Part shown: positions 54,448-62,684 of the stretch, one piece after another
Numbering within the stretch: the first letter of the stretch is position 1
How the letters are laid out: each line of letters opens with the position of its first letter
Assembly (NCBI GenBank): GCA_023150805.1
Contig: JAKLKF010000003.1
Location: 1 to 64,000 of the forward strand
Direction of reading: 5' to 3'
Length of the DNA: 64,000 bases
DNA from: Myxococcota bacterium
GTDB lineage: Bacteria > Myxococcota_A > UBA796 > UBA2385
Position numbers and translations under genes: made by a program
The notes under the pieces: generated by a model
Database searches by the model: none
Seen by the model: the letters and a program-made list of their open reading frames with translations, nothing else
Told to the model about the DNA's origin: nothing

Positions 54448-56139
54448 GTGGCCGCGACCCTTCCCGCCCTCGGGCTGCTGCTGCTGACCGGCTGCCAGGA
54501 CGCCGACCACCCCCTGGCCCAGGTCGACGATCGCTACGTCGACATCCTGGTCGACCTGGGCGTCGCCAACCGGGACACGGCGCGCAACGTGCGCAGCACC
54601 GAGGCGCGCGCCCGCAAGGCCGAGGCCGAGGAGCGCCAGGCGGCCTTCTTCCGCGACCCCCAGGTCCAGGCCGTCATCGAGCAGGTGCGCGCCAGCCCGC
54701 CGACCCCGATCGAGAAGGCCAAGGCCGAGGGCTACTGGCGCCAGATGATCACCAGCCGCCCCTGGACCGAGGGCGAGAAGGCCGAGGAGGTGCGCCTGCT
54801 GGGCCGCCTGGAGGAGCAGGCCAGCGTGCCGGCGACCTGGAAGCGCCCCGACGGCAGCCTGGAGGTGGACCTGGCCCCCGCGTGGACCGAGGTCAGCCGG
54901 GCGGCGAACGGCTGGCCACAGGCCGAGCGGGACGCGCTGCTGGCGGCCCTGGTCGAGCAGCAGCTCCAGGTGGTGGGCGCCGACCTGCGCGCGCTGATCA
55001 AGCTGCGCAACGAGGTCGCGCGGCGGGAGGGCTTCGAGGACTGGTGGTCGCTGGGGCTGGCCAGCCAGGGCCTGACCCCGGCCGAGGTCGACGACCTGAT
55101 CACCTCGCTGACCGAGGTGGTGCGGCCGCACCACCATGCCGTGGCCGCGCGCCTGGAGCAGACCGCGACGGCGACCGGCATCCCGCTGACGGCCGCCAAC
55201 CTGCCGCTGCTGCGCCGCAGGGCCGGCCTGGAGCTGGGGCAGGAGGAGGCGGACGGCTGGTTCGACGCCGACCTGGCCGAGGACCGCGTGCTCACCGCCT
55301 TCCGCGACATGGGCATCGACACCTGGGGCTGGCAGGTCTACACCGAGCCGCGCCGCTACGCGCGCCCCGGCGTCTACGGCTTCCCCATCCGCCCGCCCGA
55401 GCACCTGGCCATCGTGCTCAGCCAGGATCGGCGCTGGTCGACCTGGCAGTACGAGGCGCTGGCCCACGAAGGGGGACACGCCGCCTGGTGGCGGATGCTG
55501 TCGACGATCCAGGCCTCGTCACCGACGCTGTGGAGCCCGCCCGACCCGTGGTTCGAAGGCTTCGCCCAGCTCTTCGAGCGCATCCTCTACGAGCCCGCGT
55601 TCTTGTCGGCCTACGTGCCCGAGGTGCCGCCCGAGCGGCGCGAGGGGCTCTCGGCCTGGCGCGCGGCCAAGGCCGTCGCCGCGATCTCCGACGCCATCGT
55701 GCAGACCCAGGTCGAGCGGCGCCTGTACCAGGATCCCGAGGACCTCGTGGCCGTCGCGGCCTTCGCCTCGCAGACCCGCGCGGCGCTGACCCTCGAGCCC
55801 GCGCCGCCCGCCAGCTCCTCGGGCCTGCCCTACGACCCGGCCCTGCTCTCCAGCCTGCTGTGGAACTACCCGGCCTACAGCCAGAACTTCATGGTCGCGG
55901 CCCTGGCCGAGGCCTGGCTCTACGAGGCGGTGGCCGAGCACGTGGGAGACCCGGTCGGCAACCCCAAGGTCGGCCCCCTGCTGCAGGAGCGCATCGTGCG
56001 CGCCCAGGCCGACCTGTCCTTCCCCGACCGGGTGGCCGCGCTGACGGCCCAGGATCAGCGCGCCGCCCTGTCCCGCTACCTGGCGCGGGGCGCCCTACCC
56101 GCGGCCGCCCACGCCCCCCCCGCCACCGTCGGGGAGTAG
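54448..56139 (+). CDS. M3/M2-like zinc metallopeptidase lipoprotein
   Basis: 563 aa, lipobox LTGC. A long helical N-terminus leads to the gluzincin motif HEGGH (near residue 341), followed 25-30 residues later by DPWFEGFAQLFERILYEP, whose Glu should be the third zinc ligand. This is like oligopeptidase M3 and ACE-like M2 enzymes, which cleave short peptides. Anchored outside the cytoplasm. GTG at 54448 after GGGAGGTCCC. Its 3' end overlaps the convergent crtW end by 45 bases. Confidence 0.84.
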   Translation: MAATLPALGLLLLTGCQDADHPLAQVDDRYVDILVDLGVANRDTARNVRSTEARARKAEAEERQAAFFRDPQVQAVIEQVRASPPTPIEKAKAEGYWRQMITSRPWTEGEKAEEVRLLGRLEEQASVPATWKRPDGSLEVDLAPAWTEVSRAANGWPQAERDALLAALVEQQLQVVGADLRALIKLRNEVARREGFEDWWSLGLASQGLTPAEVDDLITSLTEVVRPHHHAVAARLEQTATATGIPLTAANLPLLRRRAGLELGQEEADGWFDADLAEDRVLTAFRDMGIDTWGWQVYTEPRRYARPGVYGFPIRPPEHLAIVLSQDRRWSTWQYEALAHEGGHAAWWRMLSTIQASSPTLWSPPDPWFEGFAQLFERILYEPAFLSAYVPEVPPERREGLSAWRAAKAVAAISDAIVQTQVERRLYQDPEDLVAVAAFASQTRAALTLEPAPPASSSGLPYDPALLSSLLWNYPAYSQNFMVAALAEAWLYEAVAEHVGDPVGNPKVGPLLQERIVRAQADLSFPDRVAALTAQDQRAALSRYLARGALPAAAHAPPATVGE

Positions 56140-56901
56140 CGCGGCGACGGCGTCCCGCGCGCGGGGCAGCCGCCACCAGGGCACCCACGGGGCCAGGTGG
56201 TGGGTGTGGTGCAGGCCGAAGTGGAAGCAGGTCAGGAAGGTGGCCCAGCGCGGCCAGCCCTCGCTGCGCGCGTGGTGGGCATCCGGGAAGGGGTCGGCGC
56301 CGGGGTGGTGGGGCCGGTAGGTGCCGAACCACCAGAGCTGCACCGCCGACAGCAGGGCGGGCACCGAGTGGTAGAGCAGCGCCTGGCCGGGGCTCGCGCC
56401 CAGCGCGACCACCAGGACCTGGAAGAGCAGCGCGACCCGGACGAGCTGCGCCAGGTCCATGTAGCGCCGCATGAAGGCCAGGAACCACGGGACGGCGCGC
56501 GGGTCGCCGCCGTGGAAGTCGGGGTCGCTGGCGGTGCCCGGCCGGGCGTGGTGCTGGTGGTGCGCCTCCAGCAGGGCACGCCAGGAGAAGCCGGCGTACA
56601 GGAAGACGGACAGGGCGCCCAGCGCCCGGTTCAGCCGCGGCCGCCCCGGGTCGACCAGGCCGTGCATGGCGTCGTGCGCGGTGATGAACAGGCCCGTGCA
56701 GAGGAAGGTCCGCAGCAGGACCACGAAGGGGACCAGGGGCCAGGGCACGGGCCAGGCCAGGGCGCAGGCCAGCGTGCAGATCCACGCCGAGATCAGGCTG
56801 ATCGCCAGGGTGACGCCCACGCCCGCGTCCTGGTGGCTGGGCGCGGCCAGGGCGGTGCCGGGGAGGGCGGGGGCCAGCGGTGCGGGGGGAGGCGGGGACA
56901 C
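56095..56901 (-). CDS. crtW: Beta-carotene ketolase CrtW-like desaturase-fold enzyme
   Basis: 268 aa. Three His boxes: ITAHDAMHG, EAHHQHHARPGTASDPDFH and FHFGLHHTHHLAPWVPWW, which bind a di-iron site in this membrane oxygenase family. The pattern and length fit CrtW, which makes canthaxanthin/astaxanthin from beta-carotene. No crtB, crtI or crtY lies in the window, so a carotenoid substrate depends on genes elsewhere. GTG at 56901. Convergent and overlapping with the peptidase gene, divergent from folE over 63 bp. Confidence 0.85.
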   Translation of the reverse strand: MSPPPPAPLAPALPGTALAAPSHQDAGVGVTLAISLISAWICTLACALAWPVPWPLVPFVVLLRTFLCTGLFITAHDAMHGLVDPGRPRLNRALGALSVFLYAGFSWRALLEAHHQHHARPGTASDPDFHGGDPRAVPWFLAFMRRYMDLAQLVRVALLFQVLVVALGASPGQALLYHSVPALLSAVQLWWFGTYRPHHPGADPFPDAHHARSEGWPRWATFLTCFHFGLHHTHHLAPWVPWWRLPRARDAVAALLPDGGGGGVGGRG

Positions 56902-56964
56902 GACGGGGTTCTAGACTGCTCGCGCGTCCGCGCCAGCGCCGCCGCGCCCGGTTAGCCGGGGGCG

Positions 56965-57597
56965 ATGTCGCGCAAGCCGCCCCTCGAGCTGGTCGCCCCC
57001 GGCGCCGTCGCCCGCCCCTCGCAGGAGGAGGCGATGGCCGCGGTGCGCACCCTCATCCGCTGGGCCGGCGACGATCCCGGCCGCGAGGGGCTGGCCGACA
57101 CCCCCGATCGCGTCGTGCGCGCCTACGGCGAGTTCTTCTCCGGCTACGCCGAGGATCCGGTCGAGGTGCTCTCGCGCACCTTCACCGAGGTCGAGGGCTA
57201 CGACGAGCTGGTCCTGCTGCGGGACATCCGCATCGAGAGCCACTGTGAGCACCACATGGTGCCCATCATCGGCAAGGCCCACGTCGCCTACCTGCCCGAC
57301 CACCGCGTCGTCGGCATCAGCAAGCTGGCGCGCGTGGTCGAGCTGTACGCCCGGCGCCTGCAGATCCAGGAGAAGCTGACCGCCCAGGTGGCCGACGCGA
57401 TCTACACGGTGCTCAAGCCGCGCGGCGTCGGCGTCGTGATCGAGGCCGACCACGCCTGCATGACGACCCGCGGCGTGCACCAGCCCGGGGTCACGATGGT
57501 CACCCGCCGCCTGCTCGGCTGCTTCCGCGAGGACCCCGTCCGCCGGGAGTTCCTGGCCATGGTGGGCCGCCCGGGGGGAACCGCGGCCGGCCTCTGA
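56965..57597 (+). CDS. folE: GTP cyclohydrolase I
   Basis: 210 aa, full length. It makes dihydroneopterin triphosphate from GTP, first step of folate/pterin synthesis. Zinc and catalytic motifs: [18 protein letters not shown] and [34 protein letters not shown] is the conserved N-terminal helix. ATG at 56965. Alone on its strand; pterin could also support aromatic hydroxylases, fitting the tyrosine pathway elsewhere in the window, but that is inference. Confidence 0.95.
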   Translation: MSRKPPLELVAPGAVARPSQEEAMAAVRTLIRWAGDDPGREGLADTPDRVVRAYGEFFSGYAEDPVEVLSRTFTEVEGYDELVLLRDIRIESHCEHHMVPIIGKAHVAYLPDHRVVGISKLARVVELYARRLQIQEKLTAQVADAIYTVLKPRGVGVVIEADHACMTTRGVHQPGVTMVTRRLLGCFREDPVRREFLAMVGRPGGTAAGL

Positions 57598-57618
57598 GCA
57601 CGGCCCACCCGGGGTCGC

Positions 57619-58104
57619 TCAGTCGCGGCTGTAGCCCCACAGCTCCCAGGTCCGGCCCGCGTAGCGCAGCAGGATGGGGCCGATCCCGTCGGCGAAGACC
57701 GCCTCTCCCTGGAAGGTGCCCTGCCCCACCTCCACGGTGAGCGCGTCGGGGAAGGTGCCGTACCAGACCTCGACCTCGCCCTGGTCGACGATGGTGGTGC
57801 CGTCGGCGCTGCTGCCGACCTCCAGGCCCGCCGGCAGCAGCAGGCTGTCGTCGACGCGGTAGCCGACCGCGTCGGTGGCGACGTCGTAGGTCCCCGCCTC
57901 CGTCGCCGTCCGCCAGGGCTCGCCGTAGCGCAGCTCCCAGGCGTCCTCCTCGACGTGGATCATCAGCGGCACGCTGTCGGGCGCGCCCTCCGGCCCCAGG
58001 GTCAGCCAGGTGCCCGCGGGCCCGGCCCAGGTCGCGACCCGCGCCTCCTCCGGCGCGCGGAACTCGCCGCTGCACCCGATCAGCAGCACCAGCAGCGGGC
58101 TCAC
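57619..58104 (-). CDS. Small lipoprotein of unknown function
   Basis: 161 aa. Lipobox LIGC (C11), then a beta-rich domain (TWLTLGPEGAPDSVPLMIHV, LRYAGRTWELWGYSRD) without a known motif. GTG at 58104 overlaps the upstream stop by four bases (GTGA), so it is coupled to the PD40 lipoprotein and may form a complex with it. Convergent with folE; the stops lie in CTGAGC/GCTCAG arms. Confidence 0.75.
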   Translation of the reverse strand: MSPLLVLLIGCSGEFRAPEEARVATWAGPAGTWLTLGPEGAPDSVPLMIHVEEDAWELRYGEPWRTATEAGTYDVATDAVGYRVDDSLLLPAGLEVGSSADGTTIVDQGEVEVWYGTFPDALTVEVGQGTFQGEAVFADGIGPILLRYAGRTWELWGYSRD

Positions 58105-59714
58105 TGCGTCCACACCGGCACGTGGTTGTTCTGGGCCGGATCCTGGTCGGGCAGCCAGAAGGCCGGGTAGCTGGGGTCGCCGCCCACCTCGGCCACCGCC
58201 GGGTCGAAGGCCGCCACCCAGATCTGCGGGTTGCCCACGGTGACCGCGCCGTAGGCCCGGGTCGAGGAGAAGGCCAGCCACAGGATGTCGTCGTCGGGCA
58301 GCGGGCCCCAGCGGGACCAGGAGTTGGTCAGCGACGCGCCCTGGTTGGCGGCGTCCAGGCGGATGGCCGCGCCGCCCGCCGCGGGGATCACCCACAGCTC
58401 GGCGTCGAGGTCGTTGTAGCTGTCCCCGGTCGAGAGGTTGAAGGAGATCCACTCCCCGTCGGGCGAGAAGGCCGGGTAGTAGGCGTTCCAGCCGGCGGGC
58501 GGCGTGTAGAGCACCTGCATCGGGCCCCACTGGTCGTCCGCCAGCACCGGCACCACCGCGATGCTGCCGCCGCTGAAGACCCAGTCGTAGGTCAGCGCGT
58601 CGGTGTGGGTGAACACGACCTGGGTGCCGTCGGGCGACCAGTCGGGGTGGGTGGTGCCCCCCGTGATGGGCAGGCTGCCCAGCACGGTCCAGGTCGTGGC
58701 GTCCCACAGCCTCAGGTCGCCGAAGAAGGTGCTGAGCATGCGGGAGCCGTCGGGCGACCAGGCCTTGAAGTTGCCGTACTGCTCGCTGTCGTAGGCGACC
58801 AGGTCCTGGCCCTCGGCGTCCTTGACCCCCAGCCGCCCGTTGCCACCGTCGTAGGTGAAGGCGACGTCGCCCTGGGCGCTGATCGCGTGGCAGGCGACGC
58901 AGTACCCGGTCTGCGCCTGGGTCAGGTAGTCCTGGGCCGGCTCGCCGTAGGGGATCTCCATGAAGCCGCCGGCCGAGGAGGACCAGTAGACGATGGCCCC
59001 GCGGGCGTCGAGGCGGTTGACCGTCACCTCGCGCGGCAGGGCCTCGTACACCGTGCCCGCCGCGACCGCGGCCAGCGACAGGTCCAGGCTGCCGCCGGCG
59101 TTGGTGCTGGTGATCGCCTGCCAGGTCTCCTCGTCGGCCGTCCAGGACGAGGCCGCCGTGTAGACGGTGACCTCGGTCAGCGCCGACCGGAACCGCAGGC
59201 GCCAGGACTCGGGCGTCACCTTGGCGGGCGGGGCCCACTGGAAGGTGATCCCCGGCGTGTTGCGCGGGAGGTTCACCCCGTCCTCGGGGTACAGCCACAG
59301 CTCGGCCTGCACCGTGGCGGTGGCGGCGTCGAAGGCCTCGGGATGCGCGCCCTCCTCGACCCGCTCCTCCTCCCACAGCACCGTCACCGTCGCGGTCGCC
59401 TCGACGCCGGCCAGGGCCGCGGTCACCCAGGTCACGCCGCCGCCCGTCGTGCCGGGCTGGAACCAGCCGCTGTCGTCGATGGTGCCCGCCGTCTCGTTGG
59501 AGACCGACCACTCGACCAGGGTGGTGCCGTCCTCGACCTCGCCGTCGTCCCAGGTCACGGTGGCGGCGAACTGCAGGCCGTCGCCCCCGTCGGCGTGGGT
59601 GCGCACGGTCCGATCGCCGGGGCTGATCTCCAGGGCGGCGATGGCGCGCACGGGCGCGGACGCGACCGGCGGCTCGGCGCAGGCGAGCAGCAGGGATGCC
59701 AGGAGGAGGTGCAT
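58101..59714 (-). CDS. Ig-like/PD40 propeller lipoprotein with one heme-type CVACH motif
   Basis: 537 aa. Lipobox LLAC. An N-terminal Ig-like (Big-type) domain (LEISPGDRTVRTHADGGDGL, TVTWDDGEVEDGTTLVEWSV) precedes a second beta domain, then TolB-like PD40 strands: FKAWSPDGSRM, HPDWSPDGTQVVF and YPAFSPDGEWISF. Between them is GYCVACHAIS, a single c-heme motif. Such cytochrome-propeller lipoproteins are known in related bacteria, with unknown substrates. ATG at 59714. Coupled to the next 161-aa lipoprotein. Confidence 0.8.
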   Translation of the reverse strand: MHLLLASLLLACAEPPVASAPVRAIAALEISPGDRTVRTHADGGDGLQFAATVTWDDGEVEDGTTLVEWSVSNETAGTIDDSGWFQPGTTGGGVTWVTAALAGVEATATVTVLWEEERVEEGAHPEAFDAATATVQAELWLYPEDGVNLPRNTPGITFQWAPPAKVTPESWRLRFRSALTEVTVYTAASSWTADEETWQAITSTNAGGSLDLSLAAVAAGTVYEALPREVTVNRLDARGAIVYWSSSAGGFMEIPYGEPAQDYLTQAQTGYCVACHAISAQGDVAFTYDGGNGRLGVKDAEGQDLVAYDSEQYGNFKAWSPDGSRMLSTFFGDLRLWDATTWTVLGSLPITGGTTHPDWSPDGTQVVFTHTDALTYDWVFSGGSIAVVPVLADDQWGPMQVLYTPPAGWNAYYPAFSPDGEWISFNLSTGDSYNDLDAELWVIPAAGGAAIRLDAANQGASLTNSWSRWGPLPDDDILWLAFSSTRAYGAVTVGNPQIWVAAFDPAVAEVGGDPSYPAFWLPDQDPAQNNHVPVWTQ

Positions 59715-59814
59715 CGGGATCCGGGGTGCCGCCCCGAGGCTACCACGCGCCGGCCCTGGCTCCACCCGCGCCGCGGCGCCCGGTGTAGGATGCGGCTGGC
59801 ACCTCGGGAGCGAC

Positions 59815-60792
59815 ATGCCCTGCCCCCCTCGTGGATCGCGCGCGCCGGGCCTGGCCGTGGCGGTCCTGCTCGGGTCGATCCTCGGCTCCCCGGGCTGCAA
59901 CGAGTACGGCTACGCCGAGCTGAGCGTGACCGACATCTTCCAGCAGGGCGGTGTTGGGGTGCAGAGCGACGTGCTGCTGGTGGTGGACGACTCGGCCAGC
60001 ATGGCCGACGAGCAGGAGCGGCTGGTCGCGGGCTTCGCGGGCTTCACCGACGTCCTGGAGACGACCAGCGCCGACTTCCAGCTCGGCATCGTCACCACCG
60101 ACGCCCAGGCCGGCGCGACCCTGCGGGGCGAGGTGCTGACCCCCGAGAGCCAGGACCTGACGGCGGCCTTCCTGGAGGCGGTGGCGGTCGGCACCGGTGG
60201 CGACCGCGTGGAGCAGGGCCTGATCCAGGCGCTGCTGGCGGCGAACCCCGCCATCAACCCCGGCTTCCTTCGCCCCGGCGCCGAGCTGCACGTCCTGGTC
60301 GTCAGCGACGAGGACGACCAGGGCGACGAGGAGGTCGCCTGGTACCTGCACGAGCTGCAGTCCCTGGCGGGCCAGGACCGCGTGACCGTGCACGGCCTGG
60401 TGGGGGACATGCCGGCCGGCTGCGCCAGCGGCACCAGCGCGGCCGACCCGGGCCCCCGCTACCTGGAGGCGGTGGGCAGCACCGGCGGGCGCCGCGGCTC
60501 GGTCTGCTCGGTGGACTACACACCCGTCCTCGGCCAGGTCGGGCTGGACGTGGCCCAGTGGAACGACCGCTTCGTGCTCAGCCGCATCCCCGAGGTGGAG
60601 ACCCTCCAGGTGCGCGTCGACCAGGTCCTGATGCCCCAGCGGGAGGAGGACGGCTGGACCTGGTCGGCCGGCGAGAACGCCGTCGTCTTCACCGGGCGGG
60701 CCATCCCGCGGCCGGGCATGGCGGTCCAGGTCGACTACGAGATCGACGTGGGCGGCCAGGCGGGGACCGACCCGGGCGACAGCGGGGGCTGA
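59815..60792 (+). CDS. VWA-domain lipoprotein
   Basis: 325 aa. A signal region ending SPGC gives a lipid anchor. The VWA fold begins DVLLVVDDSASMADEQERLV, holding the MIDAS metal motif D-x-S-x-S, followed by FQLGIVTTDA and LHVLVVSDEDDQ. It should bind ligand through a metal ion at the surface. The C-terminus is Gly/Asp-rich. ATG at 59815, GGGAG four bases upstream. Divergent from the PD40 lipoprotein gene, so the two may share control. Confidence 0.83.
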   Translation: MPCPPRGSRAPGLAVAVLLGSILGSPGCNEYGYAELSVTDIFQQGGVGVQSDVLLVVDDSASMADEQERLVAGFAGFTDVLETTSADFQLGIVTTDAQAGATLRGEVLTPESQDLTAAFLEAVAVGTGGDRVEQGLIQALLAANPAINPGFLRPGAELHVLVVSDEDDQGDEEVAWYLHELQSLAGQDRVTVHGLVGDMPAGCASGTSAADPGPRYLEAVGSTGGRRGSVCSVDYTPVLGQVGLDVAQWNDRFVLSRIPEVETLQVRVDQVLMPQREEDGWTWSAGENAVVFTGRAIPRPGMAVQVDYEIDVGGQAGTDPGDSGG

Positions 60793-60800
60793 GCTTCAGC
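60788..60800. terminator. Minimal hairpin of facing stop codons
   Basis: GCTGA and TCAGC form a 5-bp stem with a 3-base loop between the VWA and epimerase gene ends, which are three bases apart. It could be part of a terminator, but is short. Confidence 0.25.
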
Positions 60801-61785
60801 GCATCCCGTGCGCGGAGAACCAGTCCAGCGCGGCCCGCAGGCCCTCCTCGACCGGGCGCGCCTGGTGGCCCAGCTCGGCCCGGGCCTTGGCGCTGTCGAA
60901 GCGGAAGCCCGGCTCGTAGCCCCAGGCGACGGTGCTGCGGTTGAGGAAGGGCTCGGCGTCGGAGAGCCGCTCCTGCACGTCTCCCAGCAGGCCGGCGGCC
61001 ATCGACAGCCACCGCGGCAGCGCGAAGCGCGGCGGCCGCACGCCCGCGACCTGGGCGATGCGCCCGAAGACCTCGACGTAGGTCAGGTTCTGGCCACCCA
61101 GGATGTAGCGCTCGCCCCTGCGCCCCCGCTCGGCCGCCGCCACCATCGAGGTCGCCACGTCGCGCACGTCGACGAAGCAGTTGCTCCCGGTGGTCATGCC
61201 GGGGAAGCGGCCGTGCACGACCTCCAGGATCAGCCGCCCCGAGCTGGGCCGCACGTCGCGCGGGCCGAACATGTAGCCGGGGTTCACGATGACGGCGTCG
61301 AGGCCCTGGCGCACGGCGGCGTGCACGAGCAGCTCGCTGTCGTGCTTGGTGACCGCGTAGGCGTCGTCCAGGCCGTGGGCCGGCAGGTTCCAGGGCGCGG
61401 TCTCGTCGATGGGCGCGGCCGTCTCGGAGACCCCGACCGCGACGGTGCTCGAGCAGTGCACCAGCCGCCGCACGCCCGCCTGCCGGCAGGCGTCGATCAC
61501 CCGCTGGGTGCCGGTGACGTTGGCGTCCACCATCCACGGCGGGGGCACCCGGCGCACGCTGACGGCCGCGGCGCAGTGGAAGACCACCTCGGCGCCGTCG
61601 AAGGCGCGGGCCAGCGCCTCGGTCGAGGACAGGTCGGCGTCGACCCAGCGCAGGTCCAGGTCGTCGAGGTGGCCGACCTTCGAGGAGGGCCGGCGCGTGG
61701 CCACCACCTCGTGCCCCGCCTGCCGCAGGGCGGCGGCCAGGTTGCCGCCGACCAGCCCGCTGGCCCCGGTGATGGCGGTCCGCAT
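60796..61785 (-). CDS. NAD(P)-dependent epimerase/dehydratase (extended SDR)
   Basis: 329 aa. The nucleotide motif ITGASGLVGGNLA, then VFHCAAAVSV, the catalytic YAVTK (Tyr/Lys) and NPGYMFGPRDVRPS. It resembles dihydroflavonol-reductase/HpnA-like sugar or sterol epimerase-dehydrogenases; the exact substrate is not set by sequence. ATG at 61785. Three bases after it on the same strand upstream lies the end of the 266-aa lipoprotein gene; probable operon. Confidence 0.86.
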   Translation of the reverse strand: MRTAITGASGLVGGNLAAALRQAGHEVVATRRPSSKVGHLDDLDLRWVDADLSSTEALARAFDGAEVVFHCAAAVSVRRVPPPWMVDANVTGTQRVIDACRQAGVRRLVHCSSTVAVGVSETAAPIDETAPWNLPAHGLDDAYAVTKHDSELLVHAAVRQGLDAVIVNPGYMFGPRDVRPSSGRLILEVVHGRFPGMTTGSNCFVDVRDVATSMVAAAERGRRGERYILGGQNLTYVEVFGRIAQVAGVRPPRFALPRWLSMAAGLLGDVQERLSDAEPFLNRSTVAWGYEPGFRFDSAKARAELGHQARPVEEGLRAALDWFSAHGMR

Positions 61786-61788
61786 GGC

Positions 61789-62589
61789 CTACTGCTCGTC
61801 CAGCCAGGCCTCGATCTGGTCGCCGGACTTCGACAGGCTGTTGACGAAGCTGCTCAGCATGAAGGCGTTGGCCTCGACCGTGGCCAGCAGGGCCACGAAC
61901 CACACGGTCTGCAGCCGGATCATCGTGCCGTCGTCCAGCTCCATCGTGACGGTGGTGAAGAACTCGGCGGGGATGGTCGCCAGGGCCGGGCTGATGTCGG
62001 CCGGCCCGGTCAGCCAGGCGCGGTGCACCAGGGCGGAGCGGTTCCCGGTCTCGACCCAGCGCCACTGGGCGTGGTTCTCGGACTTCACGTTGAGCACGCC
62101 GGCGTAGCTGGCCTCGCTGTAGTTGAGCGCCTCGACCAGGTCGCAGCTGTGGTCCATGAAGCAGTCCAGGTCCGTGAGGAAGGTCCGCTCGAACTCCTTG
62201 TAGTCGTCGGGGAAGACCACCTCCTGGTCGGCCTCCACGATGGCGTAGGCCAGGTCGTCCAGGCTGTGGCCGTGCTGGTTGACGACCGCGGCGCCGACCA
62301 GCCCCTCCTCGAACTCCTCCTGGGTGAGGTCCGACAGGTCGATGTCGGGCAGCGCGTAGGCCGTCTCGACCGAGATCTGCGTGACCTCGAAGCCCTCCTC
62401 GGGCGCCTCCAGCCCGTTCGCCGAGAACCACGCCGCCAGGTTCTCGACCCCGGCCGCCAGCTCGGCGTCGTCCTCGTCGCCCATGTGCTCGAAGACGTAG
62501 CTGCACAGCTCGGACAGCTCGGCGGGCGCCTCGGGCGGGCGCTTGCAGCCCAGCAGGCCGAGGGCGAGGACGGGCAGGACGGCGGGCAT
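61789..62589 (-). CDS. Acidic lipoprotein of unknown function
   Basis: 266 aa. Lipobox LLGC (C15) then an acidic, helix-rich sequence with Cys at about 29, 142 and 147 (CFMDHSC). It ends in a hydrophobic stretch (VWFVALLATVEANAFM) that could contact lipid. No family recognised. ATG at 62589. It lies between the epimerase and aminotransferase genes on the same strand and may be cotranscribed with the epimerase. Confidence 0.75.
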   Translation of the reverse strand: MPAVLPVLALGLLGCKRPPEAPAELSELCSYVFEHMGDEDDAELAAGVENLAAWFSANGLEAPEEGFEVTQISVETAYALPDIDLSDLTQEEFEEGLVGAAVVNQHGHSLDDLAYAIVEADQEVVFPDDYKEFERTFLTDLDCFMDHSCDLVEALNYSEASYAGVLNVKSENHAQWRWVETGNRSALVHRAWLTGPADISPALATIPAEFFTTVTMELDDGTMIRLQTVWFVALLATVEANAFMLSSFVNSLSKSGDQIEAWLDEQ

Positions 62590-62684
62590 GGGCGCTCCGG
62601 GCGAGGGTCCGCCGTGGGACAGGCGGCCCCCTCAGCCTATTCCAGCACGGAACGGTCCGCTGGCCGGGCGGCCAGCAGACCGCC

